Assembly (NCBI RefSeq): GCF_014638745.1
Contig: NZ_BMFO01000001.1
Span: 658,591 to 722,590 of the forward strand
From: Arenimonas maotaiensis
Lineage (GTDB): Bacteria; Pseudomonadota; Gammaproteobacteria; Xanthomonadales; Xanthomonadaceae
Reading direction: 5' to 3'
Length of the DNA stretch: 64,000 nucleotides
Shown here: positions 8,786-17,814 of the stretch, one piece after another
Layout: each line of letters begins with the position of its first letter
Position numbering within the stretch: position 1 is the first letter of the stretch
Notes under the pieces: generated by a model
Database searches by the model: none
Seen by the model: the letters and a program-made list of their open reading frames with translations, nothing else
Told to the model about the DNA's origin: nothing
Made by a program: the position numbers and the translations under genes

Positions 8786-9352
8786 ATGCGCCGTACCGCC
8801 TTTACGCTTTGCCTGATGCTGGGCGCCTGCAGCGCCCCGACACCGCCCGCACCGGCCGAAGCGCCCGCTTCGCCACCGGACGCACGCACGGAGCCGGCCC
8901 CGGCGGCCGATTTCGCGGCCTATCCGGCCGATGCCCCCTATACCGGCCCGGCCGCCGCGCTATCGCCGCGCACTGCCTTGGCGCGCGAATACCGAAGCCG
9001 GTTCAGCGAGGCCTTGGCCGGCGAGCCGGTGTTCGCCGGCGAATACATCCTGGTGCAGTGGGGCTGCGGCACCGCCTGCGTCGAACAGGCGTTCGTCAGC
9101 AAGCGCAGCGGCAAGGTGCTGGAAACCCGCTTCGGCGGCGGCTACGGCCCTTGGGTGCAGGGCCTGCGCCTGGACAGCCGTTTGCTGACGGTGGAAGGTC
9201 CGGTGATGGACGCCGCGCTCAAGCAGACCGGCTACCGGACCTGGGAATACGTGCTGGAGGACGGCAAACTGGTGCCGCTGCAGGACTACGCCAGCACGCC
9301 CTCGACCGACAACGACAACAACCTGTATTACCGGGGCAATCCCGGCGGCTGA
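8786..9352 (+). CDS. Hypothetical lipoprotein
   Basis: 188 residues from the ATG at 8786. An open frame continues ~100 bases upstream, but this ATG gives a clear lipoprotein signal, RRTAFTLCLMLGACSAP, with lipobox LGAC (Cys13). A Pro/Ala/Glu-rich linker follows to about residue 45. The folded part has QWGCGTACVEQAFVSKRSGKV around residues 91-111: two cysteines four apart, a pattern I associate with small uncharacterised proteobacterial envelope proteins. A C-terminal beta-rich stretch ends in an acidic, Asn-rich tail. I do not recognise a function. Both neighbours are minus-strand glycolytic genes, so it is transcribed alone, probably from the TGCTAGAAT element upstream. Confidence 0.75.
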   Translation: MRRTAFTLCLMLGACSAPTPPAPAEAPASPPDARTEPAPAADFAAYPADAPYTGPAAALSPRTALAREYRSRFSEALAGEPVFAGEYILVQWGCGTACVEQAFVSKRSGKVLETRFGGGYGPWVQGLRLDSRLLTVEGPVMDAALKQTGYRTWEYVLEDGKLVPLQDYASTPSTDNDNNLYYRGNPGG

Positions 9353-9363
9353 GCCGAAGCGGC

Positions 9364-10830
9364 CTACAGTTCGCCCAGCCCCTCGGTGTTGCCGCCCTCA
9401 CCCACCGCCAGCAGACGCAGGGTGTTGGTGGCGCCGTGTTGCTCCATGTGGTCGCCGCTGGTGATCAGCACGCGGTCGCCGGCGGCCAGGTGGCCCTGCA
9501 TGAACAGCTGTTTGATGGCCTTGCGCGCGGCCACGCGCATCGATTGGCCGTCGCTGTCGAAATCGACCGGCACCACGTCGCGCATCAGCGCCATGCGCCG
9601 GCGCGCGTAGCCGAAACGCGACAGGCCGAACAGCGGCACGTTGGCGCGGTAGCGCGACAGGTAGCGGGCGGTACCGCCGGATTCGGTCAGCGCGATGATG
9701 CCGCGCAGACGGGTATGCTCGGCGATGAACATCGCCGACATCGCGATGGCCTGGTCGACGCGTTCCAGGTCGCGCGGGGCGGCCTCGAAATCGGTATCGT
9801 GCTTGAACTGGCGCTCGGCGCCCAGGCAGATGCGCGCCATGGCCTCGACCGCCTTGACCGGATAGGCCCCGGATGCGGTTTCGGCCGAGAGCATGACCGC
9901 GTCGGTGCCGTCGATCACCGAGTTAGCCACGTCCAGCACCTCGGCGCGGGTCGGAATCGGATTGTCGACCATCGACTGCAGCATTTGCGTGGCGGTGATC
10001 ACCACCTTGTTGCATTCCAGCGCGGTGCGGATGATGCGTTTCTGTAGGCCCGGCAGCTCGGCGTCGCCGATCTCCACGCCCAGGTCGCCGCGCGCCACCA
10101 TCACCACATCGCTGGCCTGGGTGATCTCCACCAGACGCTCGATGGCTTCGGCGCGCTCGATCTTGGCCACGATGTGCGCGTAGGAGCCGTGGCTGCGCGC
10201 GATGGCGCGCGCGAGCTCGATGTCGGCGGCGCTGCGGCAGAACGAGACGGCGAGGAAGTCGACGTCGAGCTGCGCGGCGATGGCGATGTGCGCCTTGTCC
10301 TGCTCGGACAGGGCGTCCAGCGACAGGCCGCCGCCGAGGCGGTTCAGGCCCTTGCGGTTGGACAGCGCGCCGCCGGCCTGCACCTCGGTGACGATGGCGT
10401 CGCCTTCGATGGCCTTGACCGTCAGCGCGACCAGGCCGTCGTCGAGCAACAGGGTGTCACCCGGACGGACGTCGTTGACCAGTCCCAGATAGCTGACGCC
10501 GATCTGCGTTTCATCGCCGAGCGGTGCGTCGGCCCGGCAGATCAGCCGGAATTCGCTGCCGGTGGCGAGCTGCACCTTGCCGTCGGCGAATTTCTCGATG
10601 CGGATCTTCGGGCCCTGCAGATCGGCCAGTACACCGACCTCGCGGCCCAGACCGGCGGCGATCTCGCGCACCCGGGCCACGCGCTCGGCATGCTGCTCGG
10701 GCGTGCCGTGCGAGAAATTCAGCCGCACCACGTTGACGCCGGCCTCGATGATCTGCGCCAGCACCCCGGGCGCGTCGGTGGTCGGACCGAGGGTGGCGAG
10801 GATCTTGGTGCGGCGGAAATTCGGACTCAT
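9364..10830 (-). CDS. pyk: Pyruvate kinase
   Basis: 488 residues, normal for bacterial pyruvate kinase. The N terminus RRTKILATLGPTTDAPGVL carries the first catalytic Arg, and VVRLNFSHG follows. The B domain spans roughly residues 75-170. VAKIERAEAIE holds the catalytic Lys, and MVARGDLGVEIG holds the metal ligands. VITATQMLQSMVDNPIPTRAE is the family block at the barrel end, and the C-terminal ~130 residues form the allosteric domain. It converts phosphoenolpyruvate and ADP to pyruvate and ATP. A TAAAAT (10851-10856, minus) sits ~20 bases before the ATG as a possible -10, giving a very short leader. The start is separated by 47 bases from the divergent acetyltransferase start. Confidence 0.97.
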   Translation of the reverse strand: MSPNFRRTKILATLGPTTDAPGVLAQIIEAGVNVVRLNFSHGTPEQHAERVARVREIAAGLGREVGVLADLQGPKIRIEKFADGKVQLATGSEFRLICRADAPLGDETQIGVSYLGLVNDVRPGDTLLLDDGLVALTVKAIEGDAIVTEVQAGGALSNRKGLNRLGGGLSLDALSEQDKAHIAIAAQLDVDFLAVSFCRSAADIELARAIARSHGSYAHIVAKIERAEAIERLVEITQASDVVMVARGDLGVEIGDAELPGLQKRIIRTALECNKVVITATQMLQSMVDNPIPTRAEVLDVANSVIDGTDAVMLSAETASGAYPVKAVEAMARICLGAERQFKHDTDFEAAPRDLERVDQAIAMSAMFIAEHTRLRGIIALTESGGTARYLSRYRANVPLFGLSRFGYARRRMALMRDVVPVDFDSDGQSMRVAARKAIKQLFMQGHLAAGDRVLITSGDHMEQHGATNTLRLLAVGEGGNTEGLGEL

Positions 10831-10877
10831 TGTGCGTATACTCGGCTCTGATTTTACGTTCGGATGCGCCGGAAATC

Positions 10878-11507
10878 ATGCCCGACTTCCCTTCGGCACA
10901 GCATATCAGGGACAGGCTTGCCGCACTACCGGAGTTCCCGGTGCTGGAAAGCGGGCGCATACGCTTGCGCGGACTGCGCGAGGACGACGTCGCCGGCCTG
11001 TACCGGCTGTTCTCGGACCCGCGGGTGATGCGTTATTGGAGCCGCGGCCCGATGACGGAACATGCCGAAGCGGTCGACTACGCGAAGCGCATCCTCGACG
11101 GATTCGCGCAGCGCACGGTGTTGAATTGGATCGTCGCCGACCCGGCGACGGACGCGATGCTCGGCACCTGCACCCTGTACGAAATCAATCCGGCGCACGC
11201 CCGCGCGGGGCTCGGCTATGCGCTGATGCCGGACCACTGGGGCAACGGCCTAGCGGGCGAAGCGGCCACGCTGGCGATCAGCTACGGGTTTCTCGAGCTC
11301 GGCCTGCACCGCATCGAAGCCGATACCGAGCCGAACAACCGGCGCTCGAACGCGGTGCTCGATAAACTGGGATTCCGGCGCGAAGGACTTCTGCGGCAAC
11401 GCTTCCACCATCCGGACGGCATCCAGGACTCCCTGGTGTTCGGCCTGCTGAAGCCGGAGTGGCTGGCCTATCTGAGCACGCAGGGCTATCGATTCGGCGC
11501 CGATTAA
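10878..11507 (+). CDS. GNAT N-acetyltransferase, RimJ/RimL-like
   Basis: 209 residues from the ATG at 10878. The frame is open back to a further ATG at 10830, but that start would overlap the pyk start and promoter region. [26 protein letters not shown] is the typical beginning of the RimJ/RimL (Acetyltransf_3) group; [17 protein letters not shown] is the acetyl-CoA pyrophosphate-binding loop. [26 protein letters not shown] is the usual C-terminal block. These enzymes acetylate N-terminal alanine or serine of proteins or small amines; the substrate here is unknown. It lies between pyk and pgk and runs into the pgk 3' end with overlapping stop regions (11504-11507). Confidence 0.85.
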   Translation: MPDFPSAQHIRDRLAALPEFPVLESGRIRLRGLREDDVAGLYRLFSDPRVMRYWSRGPMTEHAEAVDYAKRILDGFAQRTVLNWIVADPATDAMLGTCTLYEINPAHARAGLGYALMPDHWGNGLAGEAATLAISYGFLELGLHRIEADTEPNNRRSNAVLDKLGFRREGLLRQRFHHPDGIQDSLVFGLLKPEWLAYLSTQGYRFGAD

Positions 11508-12679
11508 GCGCCGCGCGCCGCCAAGGCCGCGACCGCCGGCAGCTCTTTCCCCTCCAGGAACTCGAGGAACGCGCCGCCGCCGGTGGAGATGTAGCCGACC
11601 TCGGCTTCGATGCCGAACTTGTCGACCGCCGCCAGGGTATCGCCGCCGCCGGCGATGGAGAACGCCGTGGAGCGCGCGATGGCCTTGGCCAACGCCTCGG
11701 TGCCTTTGGCAAAGGCGTCGAATTCGAACACGCCGACCGGGCCGTTCCAGACCACGGTGCCGGCCTGTTCGACCATCGTCGCATAACGGGCGGCGGTCTG
11801 CGGGCCGATGTCGAGGATCAGGTCGTCGTCGGCCACCTCGGCGGCGGCTTTCACCGTCGCCTCGGCGTCGGCGGCGAACGCTTTCGCCACCACCACGTCG
11901 GACGGCACCGGAATGTCGGCACCGCGGGCCTTGGCGTCGGCCAGGATGGCCTTGGCGGTATCGATCAGATCGGGTTCGTACAGGGACTTGCCGACCGGCA
12001 GGCCGACCGCGGCCATGAAGGTGTTGGCGATGCCGCCGCCGACGATCAGCTGATCGACCTTGCCGACCAGGTTCGACAGCAGCTCGAGCTTGGTGGAGAC
12101 CTTGGAACCAGCCACGATCGCCGTCAGCGGCCGCTGCGGCGCTTGCAGCGCCTTGGCCAAGGCGTCCAGCTCGGCCATCAGCAACGGACCGCCGCAGGCC
12201 ACCTTGGCGGCGCGGATGGCGCCGTGGGTGCTGGCCTGGGCACGGTGCGCGGTGCCGAAGGCGTCCATCACGTACACATCGCACAAATCGGCCATCCGGC
12301 GCGAGAGGGCCTCGTCGTCCGCGGCTTCGCCGACGTTCATCCGGCAGTTCTCCAGCAGAACCAGCTCGCCCGGCTGCACGGCCACGCCGTCCAGCCAGTC
12401 GCGTTTCAACGGCACCGGAACGCCTAGCAGCTCGGATAGCCGCGCGGCCACCGGCGCCAGCGAATCGGCCTCGCTCCAGACGCCTTCCTTCGGCCGGCCC
12501 AGATGCGAGGTGACCATCACCGCCGCGCCCTTCTCCAACGCCAGACGCAGGGTCGGCAGGGCCGCCTTGATGCGCTGCTCGGAAGTGATGCGGCCGTCCT
12601 TGACCGGCACGTTGAGATCCTCACGGATCAGGACGCGCTTGCCGCGCAGATCGAGGTCGGACATCCGGATGACGGCCAT
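11504..12679 (-). CDS. pgk: Phosphoglycerate kinase
   Basis: 391 residues from the ATG at 12679, preceded by AGGAG at seven bases. The frame extends 25 codons upstream, but that stretch overlaps the promoter and has no family similarity. [20 protein letters not shown] is the typical PGK start, with the Arg that binds 3-phosphoglycerate. [13 protein letters not shown], the hinge, and the nucleotide-binding [13 protein letters not shown] and [19 protein letters not shown] blocks are present. It forms ATP and 3-phosphoglycerate from 1,3-bisphosphoglycerate. Transcribed divergently from hemN out of a 110-bp spacer that carries a good -35/-10 pair for pgk and an FNR-like box. Confidence 0.97.
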   Translation of the reverse strand: MAVIRMSDLDLRGKRVLIREDLNVPVKDGRITSEQRIKAALPTLRLALEKGAAVMVTSHLGRPKEGVWSEADSLAPVAARLSELLGVPVPLKRDWLDGVAVQPGELVLLENCRMNVGEAADDEALSRRMADLCDVYVMDAFGTAHRAQASTHGAIRAAKVACGGPLLMAELDALAKALQAPQRPLTAIVAGSKVSTKLELLSNLVGKVDQLIVGGGIANTFMAAVGLPVGKSLYEPDLIDTAKAILADAKARGADIPVPSDVVVAKAFAADAEATVKAAAEVADDDLILDIGPQTAARYATMVEQAGTVVWNGPVGVFEFDAFAKGTEALAKAIARSTAFSIAGGGDTLAAVDKFGIEAEVGYISTGGGAFLEFLEGKELPAVAALAARGA

Positions 12680-12707
12680 GGCGTGACTCCTGTCGGTAAA
12701 TGCGGCT

Positions 12708-12736
12708 ATTGTCGCGTTTCCGGCCGGTTTTCTCAA
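12708..12736 (-). promoter_or_regulatory. Probable sigma-70 promoter of pgk
   Basis: On the minus strand TTGAGA (12736-12731) and GACAAT (12713-12708) are separated by exactly 17 bases. The -10 ends 28 bases before the pgk ATG. The same GACAAT/17-bp layout is seen at the ETF-ubiquinone oxidoreductase gene. Confidence 0.5.
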
Positions 12737-12740
12737 TCGT

Positions 12741-12754
12741 TTGACTTGAATCAA
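12741..12754. promoter_or_regulatory. FNR/Anr-type binding site between pgk and hemN
   Basis: TTGAC-TTGA-ATCAA matches the FNR/Anr consensus TTGAT-N4-ATCAA at nine of ten defined bases. The centre (12747.5) lies 42.5 bases before the A of the hemN ATG and about 46 bases before the expected pgk transcription start. hemN genes are known FNR/Anr targets in other proteobacteria, since the enzyme works without oxygen. Confidence 0.7.
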
Positions 12755-12789
12755 GGCCGCCCCGGGCGGGGCCGTTTAGGATTTCCCCC

Positions 12790-14184
12790 ATGAGCCTGAG
12801 CACCGTCTTCGATCCCGAATTGATCCGCCGTTACGACGGCGTCGGTCCGCGGTACACCTCGTACCCGACGGCGCCGCATTTCAACAACCGTTTCGGCGCG
12901 CCGGAACTGGTCAAGGCCATCAAGGAAAGCAACGAAGACCCGATCCCGCGCTCGCTGTCGCTGTACGCGCACATCCCGTTCTGCTTCAGCCCCTGCTTCT
13001 ACTGCGGCTGCAACCGCATCATCACCCGCGACGCCGACAAGAAGCAGGCCTATCTGGAGACCCTGCTCAAGGAGATCCGCCTGCTGGCGCCGCTGTTCGA
13101 CCGCGACCGCGAGGTGGTGCAGCTGCACCTGGGCGGCGGCACGCCGAACTCGCTGACCGGCGCCCAGCTATCCGAGCTGATGGCCGAGTTCCGCCGCAAC
13201 TTCCATTTCGCGCCGGAGCGCGAACGCGACTTCTCGATCGAAATCGATCCGCGCACGGTCGACGCCGCCGACATCGGCACCCTGCGCGAGATCGGCTTCA
13301 ACCGCGTCAGCCTCGGCATCCAGGATTTCGACCCGCAGGTGCAGCAGGCCATCAACCGGCTGCAGGACACCGACCGCATCCGCACCATCCTCGACGCCTG
13401 CCGGCGGCACGGTTTCCAATCGGTCAACTTCGACCTGATCTACGGCCTGCCGATGCAGAACACCGAAACCTTCGCCGCGACCCTGGACACCGTCGCCGGC
13501 ATGCGCCCGGACCGCATCGCGCTGTACAGCTACGCGCACATGCCCGAGCTGTTCAAGGCCCAGAACAAGATCAACGTGGTCACCCTGCCGGACCCGGAAC
13601 GCAAGCTGGCGCTGTTCCAGCTGGCGGTGGAACGCCTGATCGGCGAGGGCTACGTCTACATCGGCATGGACCATTTCGCCCTGCCCAGCGACGAGCTCAG
13701 CCGCGCCCAGGACAGCGGCGACCTGCACCGCAACTTCATGGGCTACACCACGCGCAAACAGACCGACCTGGTCGGCTTCGGCGTCAGCGCCATCAGCCAG
13801 ATCGCCGACTGCTACGCCCAGAACGCCAAGGACCTGCCGACCTGGACGGCGCATATCGAGTCCGGGCGGCCGGCGACGGTGAAGGGCCTGCGCACCCATG
13901 CCGACGACCGCATACGGGCCGAAGTGATCCAAGCCATCATGTGCCAGGGGCGGGTCGATTTCGCCGAATTCGAACAACGCTTCGGCATCGTGTTCCGCGA
14001 CTATTTCGCCGCCGAACTGGACGGCCTGCCCGCCCTGGCCGAGGACGGCCTGCTGGCGCTCGAAGACCGTGGCCTGCGGGTGTTGCCGCGCGGCCGTCTG
14101 CTGTTGCGGGTGATTGCCGCCCGCTTCGACGCCTATCTACCGAAAAAGCCGGTGCAGCAGATTCCGCTGTCGAAGGTGCTGTGA
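12790..14184 (+). CDS. hemN: Oxygen-independent coproporphyrinogen III oxidase HemN
   Basis: 464 residues, a radical-SAM enzyme that decarboxylates coproporphyrinogen III to protoporphyrinogen IX without O2. The cluster motif is C65-FSP-C69-FY-C72-G-C74, the CxxxCxxCxC pattern that separates true HemN from HemW. GPRYTSYPTA (19-28) is the SAM/substrate N-terminal block, and HLGGGTPN and SFGVQDFD-like VSLGIQDFDP follow. The C-terminal ~90 residues match the HemN accessory domain. The ATG at 12790 lines up with the known start of the family (FDPELIRRYDGVGPRYTSYPT); AGGA stands eight bases before it. An FNR-like box lies 35 bases upstream, so induction at low oxygen is expected. Confidence 0.96.
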   Translation: MSLSTVFDPELIRRYDGVGPRYTSYPTAPHFNNRFGAPELVKAIKESNEDPIPRSLSLYAHIPFCFSPCFYCGCNRIITRDADKKQAYLETLLKEIRLLAPLFDRDREVVQLHLGGGTPNSLTGAQLSELMAEFRRNFHFAPERERDFSIEIDPRTVDAADIGTLREIGFNRVSLGIQDFDPQVQQAINRLQDTDRIRTILDACRRHGFQSVNFDLIYGLPMQNTETFAATLDTVAGMRPDRIALYSYAHMPELFKAQNKINVVTLPDPERKLALFQLAVERLIGEGYVYIGMDHFALPSDELSRAQDSGDLHRNFMGYTTRKQTDLVGFGVSAISQIADCYAQNAKDLPTWTAHIESGRPATVKGLRTHADDRIRAEVIQAIMCQGRVDFAEFEQRFGIVFRDYFAAELDGLPALAEDGLLALEDRGLRVLPRGRLLLRVIAARFDAYLPKKPVQQIPLSKVL

Positions 14185-14242
14185 TTCGCTAAAGCCCCGG
14201 CGCTGTGCGAAAATATCGCGTTTTCCGCGTGAAGCCGACCGC

Positions 14243-15190
14243 ATGCCGCCCATTCCCGCCGCCCCGATATCCGATGCCGTCGCCGCGCTCAAGGCCGGGC
14301 GTCTGGTCGCGATTCCGACCGAAACCGTGTACGGACTGGCGGCCGATGCCTGCAACCCGGACGCCGTGCGCGCGGTGTTCGCGCTGAAAGGCCGCCCGGC
14401 GGACCACCCGTTGATCGTGCACATCGGCGGCGCCGAGCGGATCGACGATTGGGCGGTCGAGGTACCGCAGGCGGCGCGGGAACTGGCGGAACGCTTCTGG
14501 CCCGGCCCGTTGACCCTGATCCTGAAAAAGCGCGCGGACGTGCCGGATGCGGTCACCGGCGGTCAGGACACCGTCGGCCTGCGTTGCCCGGACAATGCCC
14601 TGACGCTTGCGCTCTTGCGCGAGTTCGGCGGCGGCTTGGCGGCGCCCTCGGCCAACCGCTTCGGCCGCATCTCACCGACCGACGCAGCGCACGTGCACGA
14701 AGAGTTCGGTGACGCCACCCCCTTGGTGCTCGACGGCGGCCCCTGCCAAGTCGGCATCGAAAGCACCATCGTCGACCTGAGCCGGAGCCCGGCGCGCATC
14801 CTACGTCACGGCCACATCAGCCGCGAACAATTGTTGCCGTTCCTGCCCGACCTGCAATCCGGCGTCGATTCCGGCAGCCCGCGCGTCTCCGGCAACCTGG
14901 AGGCGCATTACGCGCCGCGTACGCCGATGCGGCTGGCGGACTGGGTCGGCATCGAAGCCGCATCGGGAAGCGGCGCCGGCCTGCTGGTTTTGGGCGCCTT
15001 GCCGGCCGGCGGACGCGGCCTTGCCCTGCCGGACGATCCGCAGGCCTACGCCCACGGCCTGTATGCCGCACTGCGCGCCTTGGACGCGATGGACGTTTCG
15101 GAAATCGTGGTCGAACGGCCGCCGCAAGACGCGGAGTGGCTAGCGATCAACGACCGTCTGCGCCGGGCCGTGACCGGCTCAGGCGGCTAG
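14243..15190 (+). CDS. tsaC: L-threonylcarbamoyladenylate synthase (TsaC/Sua5, long form)
   Basis: 315 residues from the ATG at 14243; an open frame continues upstream into hemN but without family similarity. The YrdC domain (residues 1-~195) shows IPTETVYGLAADA, KGRPADHPLIVHI, RFWPGPLTLILKK and APSANRFGRISPT. GIESTIVDLSRSPARILRHG ends it. The C-terminal ~110 residues, after SGNLEAHYAPRTP, form the Sua5 domain found in the long form but absent from short TsaC. It makes threonylcarbamoyl-AMP from threonine, bicarbonate and ATP for t6A37 of ANN-decoding tRNAs. The stop overlaps that of the convergent sulfotransferase gene by four bases. Confidence 0.93.
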   Translation: MPPIPAAPISDAVAALKAGRLVAIPTETVYGLAADACNPDAVRAVFALKGRPADHPLIVHIGGAERIDDWAVEVPQAARELAERFWPGPLTLILKKRADVPDAVTGGQDTVGLRCPDNALTLALLREFGGGLAAPSANRFGRISPTDAAHVHEEFGDATPLVLDGGPCQVGIESTIVDLSRSPARILRHGHISREQLLPFLPDLQSGVDSGSPRVSGNLEAHYAPRTPMRLADWVGIEAASGSGAGLLVLGALPAGGRGLALPDDPQAYAHGLYAALRALDAMDVSEIVVERPPQDAEWLAINDRLRRAVTGSGG

Positions 15191-15828
15191 AAGCTGTATC
15201 CGAACAAATCGATGTCGGCGCGGAAATGCGCCGCGACCAGGTCGCGGAGACCGTCGTCGTAGAAGTCGCGGTAGCTGGTCGGCGCGGTATTGTTCAGATG
15301 CGGCAACTCCGCATCGAGACCGAGGTCTTCGGCGACCTTGCGGAATCCTTCGGCCAGGGACTCGAAACGGATGATCGCGTCCATGCGCAACTCGCCGCGG
15401 TCGTCCTTCAGCCACTCGACCTGCGGCAGGAAATGCTGAGGCCGGTTGTAATACCTCGGGTCCCTGGGCTCGGCGAGCGTGCAACGCAGCCAATCCCCGA
15501 ACGCGATGAAGTCCTGCGAGCGCGGCAGGCGCATGCTCTCCGGCTGGGTCTTTATCCGGTGCTTGTAGTGGGAAACCATCTTGTCCCAGGGATTGCGCAC
15601 GACCGTGAACTTGTACGCAGAATCCCATTTCCCGCGGCCGATGGCGGCGATGACCTCCTTGGCGGTGAGATGCTTGCGGAACGGCTTGCCGATGATGTGG
15701 ACGATGCTCGTGCCGGCGGTCTTGTTGATGTGGATGAACACGTAGTCGCGGACCGGCCCCTTGCGCAGCGGGGAATTGAACCGAAGCCCGATTTTGTTCT
15801 TGTATTTCTCGATGAAGGCGATTTTCAT
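15187..15828 (-). CDS. Sulfotransferase family protein
   Basis: 213 residues. Two PAPS-binding motifs are clear: the 5'-phosphosulfate loop VFIHINKTAGTSI (residues 30-42) and the 3'-phosphate motif TVVRNPWDKMVSHYK (75-89). This is the sulfotransferase family 2 pattern shared with carbohydrate (heparan/dermatan/chondroitin) sulfotransferases. No signal peptide is seen, so the enzyme is cytoplasmic and likely sulfates a nucleotide-linked or lipid-linked surface glycan precursor; the acceptor is unknown. AGGAG lies seven bases before the ATG. Base composition looks a little less GC-rich than in the flanking glycolytic genes. It lies 93 bases downstream of gap and may be read through from it or transcribed alone. 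Confidence 0.85.
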   Translation of the reverse strand: MKIAFIEKYKNKIGLRFNSPLRKGPVRDYVFIHINKTAGTSIVHIIGKPFRKHLTAKEVIAAIGRGKWDSAYKFTVVRNPWDKMVSHYKHRIKTQPESMRLPRSQDFIAFGDWLRCTLAEPRDPRYYNRPQHFLPQVEWLKDDRGELRMDAIIRFESLAEGFRKVAEDLGLDAELPHLNNTAPTSYRDFYDDGLRDLVAAHFRADIDLFGYSF

Positions 15829-15877
15829 ACAAAAACTCCTGGTCGGATCTTGCCTGACCGGCCGGCGGATGCGGAGA

Positions 15878-15896
15878 AGCCCGCCGGCGGCGGGCT
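15878..15896 (-). terminator. GC-rich hairpin after gap (weak terminator or spacer hairpin)
   Basis: AGCCCGCC-GGC-GGCGGGCT is a perfect 8-bp stem 26 bases beyond the gap stop. It lacks a T-tract on either strand, so it may only attenuate read-through into the sulfotransferase gene or stabilise a 3' end. Confidence 0.35.
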
Positions 15897-15921
15897 CCCC
15901 TCAGGCGAACGCCGGAAGCCG

Positions 15922-16935
15922 TTACTTGGCGTTCATCAGCGCGACGGTCATGTCGAGCATGCGGTTCGAGAAGCCCCACTCGTTGTCGTACCAAGAGCAG
16001 ACCTTCACCAGCGTGCCGCCCATGACCTGGGTCAGGGTGCTGTCGTACACCGAGCTGTTCGAGTTGTGGTTGAAGTCGATCGACACCAGCGGCTTGGTGT
16101 TGTAGCCCAGCACGCCCTTCAACGGGCCTTCGGAGGCGGCCTTCAGCACCGCATCGATCTCTTCCTTGCTGGTCTCGCGGGCGGCCACGAACGACAGGTC
16201 GACGACCGAGACGTTGATGGTCGGCACGCGCATGGAGAAGCCGGTCAGCTTGCCGTTCAATTCCGGCAGCACCAAGCCGACTGCGGCGGCGGCGCCGGTC
16301 TTGGTCGGAATCTGGCTCATGGTGGCGCTACGGGCGCGGCGCAGGTCGGAGTGGTAGACGTCGGTCAGCACCTGGTCGTTGGTGTAGGCGTGGATGGTAG
16401 TCATCAGGCCGTGCACGATGCCGATCTTCTCGTGCAGCGCCATGGCCAGCGGCGCCAGGCAGTTGGTGGTGCAGGAGGCGTTGGAGATGACGGTGTGCTC
16501 AGCTTTCAGCAAGTGGTGGTTGACGCCGTACACGAAGGTGCCGTCCACGTCCTTGTCGCCCGGCGCCGAGATGATCACCTTCTTGGCGCCGCCGGCGAGG
16601 TGCGCCGAGGCCTTGGCCTTGGAGGCGAACAGACCGGTGCATTCCAGCACCACGTCGACGTCGTGGCTGCCCCAAGGGATGTCGGCGGGATTGCGCACCG
16701 AGTAGACCTTGATGCGGTCGCCGTTGACCACCAGGTCGCCGCCTTCGGCGGTGACGGTGCCCGGGAACTTGCCGTGCGCGGTGTCGTACTGGGTCAGGTG
16801 CGCGTTGGTCTCGGCATCGCCGAGGTCGTTGATGGCGACCACCTGGATTTCATCGGTGCGGCCGGATTCGTAGAGCGCACGGAGCACATTGCGGCCGATG
16901 CGGCCATAGCCATTGATGGCGACTTTGATGGTCAT
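15922..16935 (-). CDS. gap: Glyceraldehyde-3-phosphate dehydrogenase, type I
   Basis: 337 residues from the ATG at 16935, with GGGAG six bases upstream; a longer frame exists but carries no similarity. [14 protein letters not shown] (7-20) is the NAD-binding Rossmann motif. [12 protein letters not shown] places the catalytic Cys at 155, followed by [10 protein letters not shown], and [11 protein letters not shown] is the C-terminal signature. Asp in INDLGD after the second strand fits NAD rather than NADP. It oxidises glyceraldehyde 3-phosphate to 1,3-bisphosphoglycerate. A TGG-TAAAAT extended -10 lies ~30 bases upstream. It belongs to the same cluster as pgk, pyk, tkt and the aldolase, but each gene appears to have its own promoter. 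Confidence 0.97.
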   Translation of the reverse strand: MTIKVAINGYGRIGRNVLRALYESGRTDEIQVVAINDLGDAETNAHLTQYDTAHGKFPGTVTAEGGDLVVNGDRIKVYSVRNPADIPWGSHDVDVVLECTGLFASKAKASAHLAGGAKKVIISAPGDKDVDGTFVYGVNHHLLKAEHTVISNASCTTNCLAPLAMALHEKIGIVHGLMTTIHAYTNDQVLTDVYHSDLRRARSATMSQIPTKTGAAAAVGLVLPELNGKLTGFSMRVPTINVSVVDLSFVAARETSKEEIDAVLKAASEGPLKGVLGYNTKPLVSIDFNHNSNSSVYDSTLTQVMGGTLVKVCSWYDNEWGFSNRMLDMTVALMNAK

Positions 16936-16964
16936 ACTCACTCCCGGTGGTCGGTTAAAACGCC

Positions 16965-16973
16965 ATTTTACCA
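16965..16973 (-). promoter_or_regulatory. Extended -10 of gap
   Basis: TGG-TAAAAT on the minus strand, with the -10 hexamer ending 29 bases before the gap ATG. No -35 match at 16-18 bases, which fits an extended -10 promoter. Confidence 0.4.
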
Positions 16974-17044
16974 AATCGCCCGGGGTTCCGGGCCAAAGCC
17001 GGCCGCTTTGGCTTAACATAGCGGAAACCCTTGACGCCGCATTC

Positions 17045-17794
17045 ATGGATCCGCAGATGACCGCCCTCGCCGCCCTGTTCTTTGCCGTGGCGGTGCTGTA
17101 TTCCTCGGTCGGCCACGCCGGCGCCAGCGGCTATCTGGCGGCCATGGCCCTGCTCGGCTTCGCGCCGGAGCAGATGCGCCCGACCGCCTTGACGCTCAAT
17201 ATCCTGGTCGGCGGCATCGGATTGGTGCGCTTCCACCGCGCCGGACTGGTGCCTTGGCGCAAGGTGTTGCCGTTCGTCAGCGCTTCGGTGCCGATGGCGT
17301 ATCTGGCGGCGCAATGGCAGGTGCCGAGAGAGACCTACGGCATGCTCTTGGGCGGCCTGCTCGCCGCGGCGGCGCTGGCGGCTTGGCGCAGCGGCGAGCG
17401 TCTTGCCGAAGTCGGCGAAATCCCCGTCAGTCGGCCGGTGCCTTGGCCGGCCGCGCTGCTGGCCGGCGCCCTGATCGGCGGCCTGTCCGGCATCACCGGC
17501 ACCGGCGGCGCGATTTTCCTGACCCCGCTGTTGTTGGCCATGGCGTGGGCGCATACGCGCGAAGCCTCGGGGCTGTCGGTGGCTTTCGTCTGGCTGAACT
17601 CGCTGGCGGCGGTATTCGGCCTGCTGCGCAGTAGCCAGTCGTTCCCGGACGCCTTGCCGATCTGGTTGGCCGCGGCGGCATTGGGCGCCGTGCTCGGCAC
17701 GCAACTCGGCATCCACCGCTGGCCGGTGCACCGCTTGCGCAAGAGTCTGGCCGTGGTGCTGCTGATCGCCTCGGCGAAATTGCTTTTCGGCTAG
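17045..17794 (+). CDS. TauE/SafE-family membrane transporter
   Basis: 249 residues with about eight hydrophobic segments, the expected size and layout of TauE/SafE (DUF81) proteins. Both conserved halves are visible: [20 protein letters not shown] after TM1 and [20 protein letters not shown] in the middle. The family exports sulfite, sulfoacetate or other sulfur anions in some species, but most members are untested. A sulfotransferase lies two genes away, yet nothing links them directly. The ATG at 17045 is chosen because it directly precedes the first membrane segment; an ATG four codons on is possible. No clear ribosome binding site. The next gene starts 20 bases after its stop. Confidence 0.85.
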   Translation: MDPQMTALAALFFAVAVLYSSVGHAGASGYLAAMALLGFAPEQMRPTALTLNILVGGIGLVRFHRAGLVPWRKVLPFVSASVPMAYLAAQWQVPRETYGMLLGGLLAAAALAAWRSGERLAEVGEIPVSRPVPWPAALLAGALIGGLSGITGTGGAIFLTPLLLAMAWAHTREASGLSVAFVWLNSLAAVFGLLRSSQSFPDALPIWLAAAALGAVLGTQLGIHRWPVHRLRKSLAVVLLIASAKLLFG

Positions 17795-17814
17795 GCATTC
17801 CCTACATTGTCCAG

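Noticed and set aside
15878-15896. Hairpin after gap as a full intrinsic terminator
   Set aside because: No U-tract follows on the gap strand, so it is listed only with low confidence.
15136-17016. Plus-strand open frame of 626 codons
   Set aside because: Runs antisense through the sulfotransferase and gap genes, both with clear motifs.
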